Origin: Yoonia sp. GPGPB17
GTDB lineage: Bacteria > Pseudomonadota > Alphaproteobacteria > Rhodobacterales > Rhodobacteraceae
Assembly: GCF_037892195.1 (NCBI RefSeq)
Contig: NZ_JATACI010000002.1
Span: 3,348,001-3,412,000 of the forward strand
Direction: 5' to 3'
DNA: 64,000 nucleotides
The notes beneath the pieces are model-generated. The model worked only from the letters and a program-made list of their open reading frames with translations. It had not been told where the DNA came from and did no database searches. Positions 7,405-17,300 of the stretch are shown here, in pieces (position 1 is the first letter of the stretch; each line of letters starts with the position of its first letter). Made by a program: the position numbers and the translations under genes.

Positions 7405-8687
7405 TACGCGCTCTCCCAAATCCGCTGGCCGCTGACCCATGTGCCAAGGACGCGGCCTTGCATGCGTGCGCCATCGAAAGGTGTATTCTTTGATTTTGAC
7501 AAGAGTGCGGCGCGATCAAGTTGGAAAGGCGCGCCGGGGTCAAACAGGATCAGATCGGCTGGGGCGTCGGCCTGCAACCGCCCCGCGCTGAGGCCCAGCA
7601 GGTGCGCTGGGTTCAGCGACATCGCACGGAACAGGCGCGGCAGGTCGATCATTTCGGCGTGGTAGAGGCGCAGCGCAGCGGGCAATAGGGTTTCGAGGCC
7701 GACAGCGCCACTGGCGGCTTCTTCATAAGGCAAACGCTTACTCTCTTCGTCCTGCGGCGTATGCATCGAACTGATGATGTCGATTAGCCCTTCGGCGACG
7801 GCCTGGACCACCGCGACCCGGTCTTCTTCGCTACGCAGGGGCGGTTTCAGTTTGAAGAAGGTGCGGTAGTCGGCCACATCAAACTCGTTGAGTGTCAGGT
7901 GGTGCACGCCAATACCGGCGGTGATCCTGAGACCGTTGCGTTTGGCCCGTTCCAGTGCTGGCAAGGCGCGGGCCGTCGTAATCTGATCGACATGATAACG
8001 CGCGCCGGTCATCTCGAGCAGGCTGATATCGCGGTCCAGCGCCATACGTTCGGCCATCGGGCTGACGCCGGGCAGACCGCGGAGCGAGGCGAATTTGCCG
8101 GACGTGACGGCAGCGCCTTCTGACAGTCCCGGTTCCTGGACGTGACCAATGACCAGCGCATCCAAAGACCGGGCATAAGTCAGTGCGCGGCTGAACACTT
8201 TTGTGTTGGTAACAACCCGGTCGCAGTCGGTGAAAGCGACGGCACCCGCATCTTGCAGAAACCCGATCTCGGTCATCTCGCGCCCCTCGCGTTCCTTTGT
8301 AAGGGCGGCCATGGGCAAGACATGTACGGGGGCGTCTTCCTGCGCGCGCCGTTCGACAAACTCCAGTGTTTCAGGCGTGTCGATGGCGGGCAGTGTATCG
8401 GGGCGGGTGACGATTGTGGTCACACCGCCAGCGGCTGCGGCAAGACCGGCCGAGCGAAAGCTTTCCTTGTGCCGCTCGCCGGGTTCAGAGACTTTCACGC
8501 CAATGTCGATAATACCGGGCGCCAGGCACTGGCCAGCGCAGTCGATGACATTCGCGGATTTGGGTGGGGTCGCGCCTGCCTCAAACACCTCTTTGATCAC
8601 GCCGTTTTCAATCAACACAGCGCCCGGTCCGTCGGTTAGGGCGACCGGATCAATCAGGCGGGCGTTGGCAAAGAAGGTGGCGGTCAT
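7404..8687 (-). CDS. pyrC: dihydroorotase-like protein PyrC lacking the HxH metal site
   Basis: A 427-residue amidohydrolase of the type I dihydroorotase family, in a pyrB operon. The family signature D-x-H-x-H-x-R is altered to D61-I-G-V-K-V-S, so both metal-binding histidines are replaced (Gly63, Lys65). The late catalytic Asp motif (SSHDPQ in active relatives) reads S-S-M-H309-T310-P-Q, with the Asp missing. The barrel framework is otherwise normal, including RTFFKLKPPLRSEEDR. Inactive dihydroorotase homologues that assemble with and support aspartate transcarbamoylase are known in Pseudomonas. I infer a structural or regulatory partner of PyrB here, with the active enzyme encoded elsewhere. 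Frame is intact. Confidence 0.85.
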   Translation of the reverse strand: MTATFFANARLIDPVALTDGPGAVLIENGVIKEVFEAGATPPKSANVIDCAGQCLAPGIIDIGVKVSEPGERHKESFRSAGLAAAAGGVTTIVTRPDTLPAIDTPETLEFVERRAQEDAPVHVLPMAALTKEREGREMTEIGFLQDAGAVAFTDCDRVVTNTKVFSRALTYARSLDALVIGHVQEPGLSEGAAVTSGKFASLRGLPGVSPMAERMALDRDISLLEMTGARYHVDQITTARALPALERAKRNGLRITAGIGVHHLTLNEFDVADYRTFFKLKPPLRSEEDRVAVVQAVAEGLIDIISSMHTPQDEESKRLPYEEAASGAVGLETLLPAALRLYHAEMIDLPRLFRAMSLNPAHLLGLSAGRLQADAPADLILFDPGAPFQLDRAALLSKSKNTPFDGARMQGRVLGTWVSGQRIWESA

Positions 8688-8768
8688 ATGCGAGGTCCTG
8701 GGCGCAAAGCTTCAAGGGGTTTTGGCGGGAAAACCATGTCAGGGCAAGTCTTCAGTGGGGCGGCACAT

Positions 8769-9290
8769 CTAACCGCCCACCCAGATCATCAGGCCCACTA
8801 AAGCGAACATAGCCAGCAAAGCATACATCGCGACCATCCCGCTCATGCGGGCATTTGATTTTGGTGGCTTGGTAGGCTTGGGGTTGAGCGTACCTGCGGC
8901 TGCGTCTGAGGTCAGTGGTTCCGGGGCAACGATTTTGGCGGTTGGGATGTAGGTCGTGACATGCCTCAAACCGTCGGCAAGGGTCAAAGTCGTCTCAATA
9001 CCGCCTGATGCCCGGGAGAGTACGAGGATCGCATGGCCTGTGATCCCGTTGACAGACGCCTTGTCCACAAGATCGGGGGCCATATCATAGCCTTCCGCGA
9101 TGTAAGCACTGAGTGTCATGTCGCCGAGGTCCTTGATCCGCACAATGTCGACAAAGTCGGGGTTCAGGTCAGCCTCAAAAAGGTACTCCAGACCGCGTGG
9201 CGTCTTTTCGATCACGTCACCAGGGAGGTCCGCATCCGTCGCAAAAACCCGGATCTGGCCATAGTCATCAGCGGGAATGGTCAGCGTCAT
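8769..9290 (-). CDS. unknown protein with C-terminal membrane anchor, 173 aa
   Basis: A soluble N-terminal region of about 140 residues ([20 protein letters not shown]) is followed by a Pro/Lys-rich linker (NPKPTKPPKSN) and one hydrophobic helix at about 150-171 (VAMYALLAMFALVGLMIWV). It therefore looks tail-anchored, with the bulk in the cytoplasm. No recognised domain. It overlaps the end of the PH-domain-like gene by four bases and is thus part of the pyrB operon, 81 bases before pyrC. Its repeated pairing with the PH-like protein suggests they act together; nothing links it directly to pyrimidine synthesis. Confidence 0.78.
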   Translation of the reverse strand: MTLTIPADDYGQIRVFATDADLPGDVIEKTPRGLEYLFEADLNPDFVDIVRIKDLGDMTLSAYIAEGYDMAPDLVDKASVNGITGHAILVLSRASGGIETTLTLADGLRHVTTYIPTAKIVAPEPLTSDAAAGTLNPKPTKPPKSNARMSGMVAMYALLAMFALVGLMIWVGG

Positions 9291-9865
9291 TGCGCCTCTC
9301 TCTGGATTTGGCGGATCATGGCATAGACCTCTTGTCCGTCCTTAATATTGTCGAACCCGATCTTCTGGGTTGTCTTGTCGCCATCGCTGTCACGGTCATG
9401 GACCGTTTTGAAGCGTACAGTGTCCAGCTTTCCCTGGGTCAGCGTGATGACGTCATCGGGCGCAATCACATAGGTGGTCAGGCTGTGTTTGAAAAAGGAC
9501 GTTGCGAGATAAGCGCGTTTGTTGGTCAGCGCATAGCGGGTGAATTTATGTCCATTGAAGGCATAAAGCCACGAACCGATAGTCATCCCGGCGCCTGCGC
9601 CTAGAAACGGGATAGAAAAGGCCGTCATGAATAGGCCCAGACCCAGATCAGCAACGCCATTCATACCCAAAAGCTGCCCCAGACCCATCGCGGCGGTCGT
9701 CAGACCTGCGATCAGGAACGGCAAACCGAAGGCGCTCAACGCGATCGTACCAATGTAGGAATGCGGACCCGGCTCTGGCGCACCCTGCCATAGCAGCACT
9801 TCGCCGGGTTCAAAGTAGTCGTCCCAGCGGTCAAGTGCGGGTGGCTGGACGAACCGGCGGATCAT
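9287..9865 (-). CDS. PH-domain-like membrane protein, 192 aa
   Basis: Two or three hydrophobic helices at about 38-65 and 72-110 are followed by a beta-rich C-terminal domain ([18 protein letters not shown], then [16 protein letters not shown]) that has the pattern of bacterial PH (bPH2/YdbT-like) domains: the Y-x-L-T-N-K-R strand is characteristic. Such proteins sit in the inner membrane with the domain facing the cytoplasm; their role is generally unknown. The start codon overlaps the pyrB stop as ATGA, so it is coupled to pyrB, and the following 173-residue tail-anchored gene overlaps it in turn. Confidence 0.8.
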   Translation of the reverse strand: MIRRFVQPPALDRWDDYFEPGEVLLWQGAPEPGPHSYIGTIALSAFGLPFLIAGLTTAAMGLGQLLGMNGVADLGLGLFMTAFSIPFLGAGAGMTIGSWLYAFNGHKFTRYALTNKRAYLATSFFKHSLTTYVIAPDDVITLTQGKLDTVRFKTVHDRDSDGDKTTQKIGFDNIKDGQEVYAMIRQIQREAQ

Positions 9866-10812
9866 ACCATCACGGCCTTGCGCCCGGTGCGTAGATTTTG
9901 TGCGAGCAGGTCCATTGCGGCCATACGTACGGCAACGCCCATTTCGACCTGTTCCTGAATGACTGATCGGTTGATGTCATCGGCAATAGTCCCATCAATC
10001 TCGACCCCGCGGTTCATGGGACCGGGGTGCATAACGATGGCGTCGGGCTTGGCATGCGCCAGTTTGGCGGCGTCCAGCCCGTAGCGGTGGAAGTATTCCC
10101 GCTCTGACGGGATGAAACCACCGTCCATGCGTTCCTTTTGCAGGCGGAGCATCATGACGACGTCAACGTCTTTCAGGCCCTCTTCCATGTTCTCGAACAC
10201 CTCAACACCGAAATCCGCAACGCCAGAGGGCATCAGCGTTGGCGGCGCGATCAGACGGATACGATTTTCCATCTTGCCCAGCAGCATGATGTTGGAACGG
10301 GCCACGCGGCTGTGCGCGATATCGCCGCAAATGGCGATGGACAGGCGATGCAAGCGGCCTTTAGCACGGCGGATTGTGAGCGCGTCGAGCAGCGCTTGCG
10401 TCGGATGTTCGTGCTTGCCATCACCTGCATTCAGCACAGCGCAGTTCACTTTCTGCGCGAGCAGATCGACCGCACCCGAATGCGGATGCCGCACGACCAA
10501 CAAATCGGGGCGCATCGCGTTCAGTGTCAGCGCCGTATCAATCAGCGTCTCACCCTTCTTGATGGATGATGCCTGCATTCCCATGTTCATCACATCGGCC
10601 CCCAGCCGTTTGCCTGCCAGTTCGAAACTGGCCTGCGTGCGGGTGGAATTCTCAAAGAACATGTTGATCTGCGTCAGCCCGGCCAGCACATCGCGGTGGG
10701 CGACCCCACGCCGGTTATGATCCGCATAGCTGTCTGCCAAATCCAGCAATGTGGTGATTTCTGTGGGATGCAGAGGTTCAATGCCCAAAAGATGCTTGGC
10801 GCGGAATGTCAT
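9862..10812 (-). CDS. pyrB: aspartate carbamoyltransferase catalytic subunit
   Basis: Condenses carbamoyl phosphate with aspartate, the committed step of UMP synthesis. The 316-residue protein has the carbamoyl-phosphate loop [14 protein letters not shown] (S56, T57, R58, T59), the [12 protein letters not shown] segment, and the aspartate-binding [11 protein letters not shown] near residue 265. Length is normal. It is the first gene of a minus-strand operon: pyrB, PH-like protein, tail-anchored protein, HxH-less pyrC, plsY. The HxH-less pyrC suggests a mixed PyrB/PyrC complex. Divergent to the uracil-DNA glycosylase, with about 104 bases between starts for both promoters. No pyrR-type leader or attenuator is evident. 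Confidence 0.95.
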   Translation of the reverse strand: MTFRAKHLLGIEPLHPTEITTLLDLADSYADHNRRGVAHRDVLAGLTQINMFFENSTRTQASFELAGKRLGADVMNMGMQASSIKKGETLIDTALTLNAMRPDLLVVRHPHSGAVDLLAQKVNCAVLNAGDGKHEHPTQALLDALTIRRAKGRLHRLSIAICGDIAHSRVARSNIMLLGKMENRIRLIAPPTLMPSGVADFGVEVFENMEEGLKDVDVVMMLRLQKERMDGGFIPSEREYFHRYGLDAAKLAHAKPDAIVMHPGPMNRGVEIDGTIADDINRSVIQEQVEMGVAVRMAAMDLLAQNLRTGRKAVMV

Positions 10813-10916
10813 GGGACCCTCTTAGCAGATGTTCGAGGTCTTATAGGCGGGTCAGGTGCCTGCATCAATGCCGCAAGCACTGCACATCCCAAGCGATCCA
10901 GCATAACATAAGGGCG

Positions 10917-11702
10917 ATGGATTCGCGCGAGACATATTGGACCGACCGGGCACTCTTGGAGTGGCAAGTCGAATTGGGTGCGACAGATGCTATTCTGGAC
11001 GCACCTGTGGATCGCTATGCGTTCGAGGCCGCGAAACCAGCGCCGAAGGCGGTGACGCCTGAGAAGCCCGCGACGGTGGTTCAGGTGGAGACACCCGAGG
11101 TCGATGTCGTCAGGCTTGCCCGGACGGCGGCAGAAAAAGCGCATGATCTGGACGCCCTCTCAGCTGCGATGCAGGCCTTTGATCATTGTGAGTTGAAAAA
11201 GGGCGCGCGTAGTTTTGTGTTCTGCGACGGCAATCCGGCAGCGCGGGTGATGATCATCGGCGAAGCGCCTGGGCGCGAAGAGGATCGTGCCGGACGTCCC
11301 TTTGTGGGCCGTGCGGGGCAGTTGCTGGACCGGATGTTAGAAGCAATTCAGATGGGTCGTGCTGCGGATGATGCGGCGCGCAGCGTCTATATTACCAACG
11401 TCCTGCCGTGGCGTCCGCCATCCAACCGCACACCGGAGAAAGCCGAGATCGCAATGATGTTGCCGTTTCTAGAGCGGCATATCGCTTTGGCTGATCCTGA
11501 GATCATTGTGTTGATGGGGAATACGCCTTGTCAGGCCTTGTTGGGACGGACGGGGATTACCCGGATGCGCGGCAATTGGGTCGAGGTCTTGGGCAAGCCC
11601 TGTTTGCCGATGTTCCACCCGGCCTATCTGTTACGCAATCCGATTGCCAAGCGCGACGCTTGGGCGGATTTGCTGGCATTGAACGCCCGGTTGAGGGGCT
11701 GA
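10917..11702 (+). CDS. family 4-like uracil-DNA glycosylase
   Basis: Removes uracil from DNA. The 261-residue protein has motif [10 protein letters not shown] (115-123) with the following [13 protein letters not shown], and motif [10 protein letters not shown] (234-242). Iron-sulfur family 4 enzymes have four cysteines, including one in a C-R-P-P segment. Here that segment reads LPWRPPSN with Trp165, and only one Cys (C91) remains at the first pair, so the cluster is probably absent, as in related alphaproteobacterial proteins. The first ~85 residues are a Pro/Ala-rich extension. The start at 10917 follows AAGGG at good spacing. Confidence 0.87.
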   Translation: MDSRETYWTDRALLEWQVELGATDAILDAPVDRYAFEAAKPAPKAVTPEKPATVVQVETPEVDVVRLARTAAEKAHDLDALSAAMQAFDHCELKKGARSFVFCDGNPAARVMIIGEAPGREEDRAGRPFVGRAGQLLDRMLEAIQMGRAADDAARSVYITNVLPWRPPSNRTPEKAEIAMMLPFLERHIALADPEIIVLMGNTPCQALLGRTGITRMRGNWVEVLGKPCLPMFHPAYLLRNPIAKRDAWADLLALNARLRG

Positions 11703-11714
11703 GAAAGGGTTGCG

Positions 11715-12268
11715 ATGAAACGACTGGTACTGATTGCAGCGCTTAGCGCCGGACCTTTGGCGGCTGATCCTTTGGACTTGATTGACTATGAAGCACTGTT
11801 TGAGGACAGAGCGGCGGATGTCATGGATGTCTCTGAAACCCGCTCACTGTTGCGCATCGGTGATGTCACGCTGATCCGTGATGAGAGTTTACCGCGCGGC
11901 TATACAGGTATCGACGAAAGCGGTCAGGGGGCCATCGGCTGTTTTGTGAGCATTTTGGCTACGATAGAAAGTGCGATGCAGGCCTGTGAGTCTGAGCTGC
12001 CTGCAGACCAAGTTGAAATGCAGATGGCTTACCGGACGCAGGCCCTGAAGTTCTATGCAGAGAATGTGGTGCCCGCGTCTTCGGTTGAGAGGGTTGAAGA
12101 ACGGTATAACGCCCTTGTCTCTTCACAGATCGAAGGTGCGCGCCCATTTTGCTCCAATCTCGACCTCGTCACTACCCTCGCTGATCGTATCTTTTCGGCT
12201 GATGGTGCAGAGGAAGTGAGCGGGATGATGTCGACCCCCGCCTGCCAGTTGCCAACCCCTGTTTGTGA
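11715..12268 (+). CDS. secreted protein of unknown function, reads in frame into moaB
   Basis: Starts MKRLVLIAALSAGPLAADPL, a signal peptide with Ala-x-Ala cleavage. The mature part has about 165 residues and six cysteines, so it is probably a disulfide-bonded periplasmic protein. No known domain. As the bases stand, the frame stays open into moaB and gives a 367-residue fusion ending at 12818. A secreted protein fused to a cytoplasmic cofactor enzyme is unlikely. If one C were added to the C5 run at 12235-12239, this gene would stop at TGA 12266-12268 (about 185 residues), just before the moaB ribosome site. I prefer that reading; the C-terminal residues given by the current frame are then wrong. 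Confidence 0.6.
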
Positions 12269-12275
12269 GGATCAG

Positions 12276-12818
12276 ATGAGCCGGATTGATGAAACGATGG
12301 ACTTTGTACCGATCCGCATTGCTGTGCTGACGGTCAGCGATACCCGGCAGATGTCTGATGATAAGTCAGGACAGACGTTGGTGGACCGGATTGCTGCTGC
12401 TGGCCACACGCTGGCGGACCGCAGGATTATCGCGGATGAGCGGGATCAGATTGCAGATCAGTTGCGTGCATGGTGTGCAGATGATTCCATTGATGTGATT
12501 CTTTCGACGGGCGGTACGGGTCTTACAGGCCGCGACGTGACGGTTGAAGCGCACCGCGATGTTTATGAGAAAGAGATCGACGCCTTTGGCACGATCTTTA
12601 CCATCGTCAGCATGCAAAAGATCGGCACCAGTGCGGTGCAAAGCCGTGCAACAGCAGGTGTTGCCCAAGGCACATACCTCTTTGCGCTGCCCGGATCACC
12701 TGGGGCCTGCAAGGACGCTTGGGATGAGATTTTGCTCAAACAACTCGATTATCGCCACCGCCCATGCAACTTTGTAGAGATTATGCCGCGGCTGGACGAG
12801 CATCTGCGCCGGAAATAA
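12276..12818 (+). CDS. moaB: molybdenum cofactor biosynthesis protein MoaB
   Basis: MoaB/MogA-family protein that binds molybdopterin and serves in adenylation during Mo-cofactor synthesis. From the ATG at 12276 it has 180 residues: RIAVLTVSDTR near the start, the substrate-binding STGGTGLTGRDVT loop, and the late LFALPGSPGACKDAWDEIL segment. All are typical of the family. GAGG at 12267-12270 lies 5 bases before the ATG. The frame is also open upstream into a signal-peptide protein, giving an apparent 367-aa fusion; I regard this as an artefact of one lost base (see the upstream entry). Length from 12276 equals the usual MoaB length. Confidence 0.9.
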   Translation: MSRIDETMDFVPIRIAVLTVSDTRQMSDDKSGQTLVDRIAAAGHTLADRRIIADERDQIADQLRAWCADDSIDVILSTGGTGLTGRDVTVEAHRDVYEKEIDAFGTIFTIVSMQKIGTSAVQSRATAGVAQGTYLFALPGSPGACKDAWDEILLKQLDYRHRPCNFVEIMPRLDEHLRRK

Positions 12819-12887
12819 CGCCTGCGTGCGTATCACTGGAAAGCGGGCGTCGTCAGCCTACGTCGTAAAGGCAGGCCAAGGATAAAT

Positions 12888-14189
12888 ATGATGCGATTTC
12901 TACGTCGTAGCCTTACGGGTGTTTTCTTGCTGGCGGTCACGCTGGGATTGATCGCGTGGGCCGGTGTGATGGTGCAAAGCGCCTTGGTAGCGCGGATGAA
13001 CGATGAGCCCCGTAGTTTGCCGCAGCGCGAGCGGGTTCTGGCGGTGAACGTCGTCACATTGGAGCCGCAGACGATTATTCCGCAGCTAACCGTTTTTGGC
13101 GAGCTGCGCAGCCAGCGCACGCTTGATCTGCGCAGTGCGACAGGTGGAACCGTGTTGGAAGCCAGTGATGTGCTGGTTGAAGGTGGTGCGGTTGCAGAAG
13201 GCCAGCTGCTACTGCGCATTGATCCAGTTGAAGCGCAGGCGGCCTTGGACCGGGTGCGTGCCGATCTGCAGGATGCCCAGGCCGAAACCCGCGATGCCGA
13301 GCGCGCGGTTGTATTGGCAGAAGATGAGCTGACGGCGGCCCGCGCGCAGGCGACATTGCGCGATCAGGCGTTGACCCGAGCGCGCGATCTTGAAACGCGC
13401 GGGGTTGGGACGGCTGCGGCGGTTGAAGCGGCAGAACTGGCAGCATCTTCCGCACAGGCCTCGGTCTTAACCCGCAGGCAGGCCTTGGCGTCTGCGCAAG
13501 CGCGGATTGATCAGGCAGCCACGCGGTTGGCGCGTGCCGAGATTGGCGTGGCCGAGGCCGAGCGCGCGGTTGCAGATACGCAGGTCTATGCGGCCTTTGA
13601 CGGTACGTTGGCCGAGGTAACAATCAGCCCCGGTGGCCGTGTCACGGCGAATGAACGCTTTGCGCAACTGGTTGATCCAGCCCGATTGGAAGTGTCTTTC
13701 CGGGTGTCTACGTCGCAATATGCCCGTCTGCTGGATGAGACGGGCGCTTTGATCAATGCACCTATTGCAGTGACTTTGGATGTGTCTGGCGTGAACCTGC
13801 GCGCAGAAGGTCAGATCACCCGAGAAGGCGCCGTTGTTGGCGCCGGGCAAACGGGCCGTTTGCTGTTTGCGCAGCTAGACGCCGCGCCGGGCTTTCGTCC
13901 GGGCGATTTTGTAACCGTGCGGATCAATGAACCAGCCTTGGATGACGTGGCACTGGTGCCAGCGACAGCGGTCGCCCCTGATCAGACCGTTCTGGTCGTC
14001 GGCGAAGAAGATCGCCTGAGCATTGCCGATGTGACGCTGCTACGCCGCCAGGGCGATGACGTCATTGTCGGGGTCGGCGACGATGCCGGTTCCACCATTG
14101 TTGCAGAACGCTCGCCGCTTTTGGGTGCAGGCATCAAGGTACGTCCGATCCGGCCAGGGGGGGCGAAGCCGCACCCGCACCCGAGATGA
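12888..14189 (+). CDS. RND efflux periplasmic adaptor (membrane fusion protein), C-terminus shifted
   Basis: HlyD/AcrA-type adaptor that bridges the inner-membrane RND pump to an outer-membrane channel. Order: membrane anchor at 8-28, barrel-sandwich half (about 70-115), a long Ala/Arg-rich coiled hairpin (about 115-225), second lipoyl half, then beta-barrel (AAPGFRPGDFVTVRINEPA). The current frame ends with a poor tail RPGGAKPHPHPR. In another frame the sequence continues as EAAPAPEMITLDADRRAKL... to a stop at 14342-14344, overlapping the pump start as TGATG. The shift lies in a G7 run at 14157-14163 that would need G8 (or G5). Two adjacent ATGs (12888, 12891); AAGGA lies 5 or 8 bases upstream. 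Confidence 0.88.
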   Translation: MMRFLRRSLTGVFLLAVTLGLIAWAGVMVQSALVARMNDEPRSLPQRERVLAVNVVTLEPQTIIPQLTVFGELRSQRTLDLRSATGGTVLEASDVLVEGGAVAEGQLLLRIDPVEAQAALDRVRADLQDAQAETRDAERAVVLAEDELTAARAQATLRDQALTRARDLETRGVGTAAAVEAAELAASSAQASVLTRRQALASAQARIDQAATRLARAEIGVAEAERAVADTQVYAAFDGTLAEVTISPGGRVTANERFAQLVDPARLEVSFRVSTSQYARLLDETGALINAPIAVTLDVSGVNLRAEGQITREGAVVGAGQTGRLLFAQLDAAPGFRPGDFVTVRINEPALDDVALVPATAVAPDQTVLVVGEEDRLSIADVTLLRRQGDDVIVGVGDDAGSTIVAERSPLLGAGIKVRPIRPGGAKPHPHPR

Positions 14190-14343
14190 TCACTTTGGAT
14201 GCGGACCGCCGCGCCAAACTGATCGCCTTCGTCAGCGAGGGCCGTATGTCGGACGAGGTGAAGGCAAGGATCATCGGACAGTTGGAAGAGGAAGAGGTGT
14301 CCTCTGAAACGGTGACCCGCCTTGAAGCCCGGATGGGCAGCTG

Positions 14344-17300
14344 ATGGTCACGGGTGGTGACAGGCTGACCTCCGGGGCAGGTGGTATCCTGTCTTATTTC
14401 ACCCGCCATCGTACGGCGGCCAACCTGTTGCTGGTGTTGATGCTAACGGCAGGTCTCTTTGCATTCCCGAACATGCGCGCGCAGTTTTTTCCTGATGTTG
14501 TCGTTGATGACTTGACCGTTTCGGTCACATGGGATGGTGCTGGTGCTGAAGATGTCGATGGAGCCATCGTGCAGGTTTTAGAACCTGTATTGTTGGGGGT
14601 TGAGGGGGTTACCTCTTCCACCGCGACCTCGCGTGAGGGGCGGGCCTCGATCCGTATTGAATTCGACCCCGGCTATGACATCGACCGGGCTGCCGAGGAT
14701 GTGCAACTGGCCGTTGATGGCACGACCAGTCTGCCGGAGGACGCCGACGAACCCTCTGTCAGGCGCGGCGGTTGGCGGGATCGGGTGACCGATGTGGTCA
14801 TCACCGGGCCTGTAGGTGTCGATCAATTGGGGCGCTTTGCCGATGAGTTCTCGACCCGGTTGTTTGCCGAAGGCGTGACGCAGGTGATTGTGCAGGGGGT
14901 TGCGGCCCCCTCGACGATTGTCGAGGTGCCATCATTGTCGCTCATTCAATACGATATCGGCCTGTCTGACATCTCCGCACGCATTGCCGAGGAAGCCGCA
15001 GCCGATCCCGCCGGTGATGTATCTGCCAATGCCCGTGTCCGTACCGGCGTGGCCAAGCGCAGTGCTGAAGAAATCGGTGCCATTGTGTTGCGGTCGAATG
15101 CAGATGGGTCAAAGCTGACCATCGATGATGTGGCGACTGTGCGGGTGGAAGGGACCGATCGTAATCGCGCTTATTTTGTCGGTGAGGACCCTGCGATCAA
15201 AGTGCGCGTTCAACGCACGCCGCAAGGCGATGCGATTGGGATGCAGGAAACCGTAGAGCAGGTAGCGCAGGAATTGACGGCCTCCTTGCCCAATGGTGTT
15301 TCGATTGAGCTGACCAATGGGCGGGCGGAGTTGATCGAGGGCCGCCTGAATATCCTGCTGGACAATGGTCTGACCGGGCTGATGCTGGTCGTCGGACTGT
15401 TGTTCTTGTTCCTGAATGCACGGACCGCGTTTTGGGTCGCTTTTGGTATTCCGGTCGCCATGCTCGCTGCGATTGGGTTGATGTATGCTGTGGGGATCAC
15501 CATCAACATGATCTCGCTTTTTGCGCTGATCATCACCCTTGGGATCGTGGTGGATGACGCGATTGTCGTGGGCGAACACGCGGATTTCAGGGTCAGGCAA
15601 CTGGGTGAAGACCCAACGGTTGCAGCTGAACGTGCGGCGAAACGTATGTTCAGCCCGGTGTTTTCGGCGACGATCACGACGATCATTGCATTCTTTGGCC
15701 TGGTGATTATCGGTGGGCGCTTTGGCGATCTGATCTCGGACATTCCGTTTACGGTAATCGTGGTGCTGACCGCCAGCCTGATCGAATGCTTCCTGATCCT
15801 GCCGAACCACCTGTCCCACGCCATTGCGCATTCGGCGAAAGAGCACTGGTACGATTGGCCATCGCGCACGGTGAACCGGGGCTTTGATTGGTTCAAAGAG
15901 ACGCTGTTCCGCCCGTTCATGGTGCTGGTGATCAAGGCCCGGTATCCGGTTTTTGCGATGGCTTTGGTGCTGCTGGCTAGCCAAGTGGCACTTTTCATCA
16001 AAGGTGATGTCAGCTGGCGTTTCTTCAATGCGCCAGAGCAAAGCCAGGTGACCGGTAACTTCGCCATGCTACCCGGTGCGACCCGCGAAGATACGTTCGA
16101 GATGATGCGCGAGATGCAGCGCGCAGCAGAGGCTTTGGGGGCGGAATATGAAGCTGAACATGGGGCGAACCCGCTCAAGTTCGTGGTGGCTGAGATTGGT
16201 GGCAATTCAGGTCGCGCAATTGCGGGGTCCGATACCAAGGACGCCGATCAGCTGGGCGCGATCACGATTGAACTGATCGATGCGGACAGCCGCCCGTACA
16301 CCAGCTTTGCTTTTGTCAGTGCCTTGCAGGATGCGATTGTACAGCATCCGATGGCCGAGACGGTGAGCTTTCGCAGTTGGGGGTCTGGCCCCGGTGGTGA
16401 TAGCCTCGATATCCAGATGTTCGGGGCCGACAGCGAAACACTGAAGGCGGCAGCAGAGGCGCTGAAGACAGAGTTGGCACAGTTTGCCGAGATTTCGGGG
16501 CTCGAGGATACGCTGGCCTACGACAAAGAAGAGCTGATCCTTGAATTGACGCCGCAAGGTGACGCGCTGGGCCTGAGCATTGACGGGCTGGGCCGCGTGC
16601 TGCGCAACCGCCTAGGCGGGATTGAAGCGGCCAGTTTCCCCGATGGGGCGCGGTCTGCGACGATCCGGGTAGAGTTGCCAACAGGTGAGTTATCGGCGGA
16701 TTTTCTGGATCGCACCCAGATACGGACACCAGAGGGCGTTTATGTGCCTTTGGCGGATGTCGTCACCGTCCAAAGCCGGACGGGCTTTTCGACCGTGCGG
16801 CGCGAGAACGGCATTCAGCTGATCTCGGTCATTGGTGATCTGGATGATGAAGATGCCGCGCGGGCAACAGAGATTCAGCAGATCATCAACGAGGATATTC
16901 TGCCCCGGGTGGAAGGTGACTTTGCAATTGAAACGCAGCTTTCGGGGCAGAGCGAACAAGAAGAGCGGTTCCTGAATGACGCCCGGACTGGGCTGATCTT
17001 GGTGCTGCTTGGTATCTATCTGACGCTATCGTGGATTTTCAGCAGTTGGACGCGACCGGTGGTGGTGATGTCGATCATTCCCTTTGCGCTTGTCGGGACA
17101 ATCTATGGCCACCATGTTTGGGGCATTCCAATGAGCATGTTCACCGTTGTTGGCCTGATCGGGATGGTGGGCATTATTATCAATGACAGTATCGTTCTGG
17201 TGACAACGGTGGATGAATACGCACAGGATCGCGGGCTCGTACCTGCCATTATTGACGGCACTGTGGATCGGTTGCGTCCGGTGATGCTGACGACCTTGAC

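Noticed and set aside
14157..14163. G7 tract as proven phase variation
   Set aside because: Other breaks in the window have the same single-base character without any surface role (rsmE, ftsE), so error is more probable.
15210..16238. Long minus-strand frames of 310-342 residues inside the RND pump
   Set aside because: They lie wholly inside a well-supported gene and show no family features.
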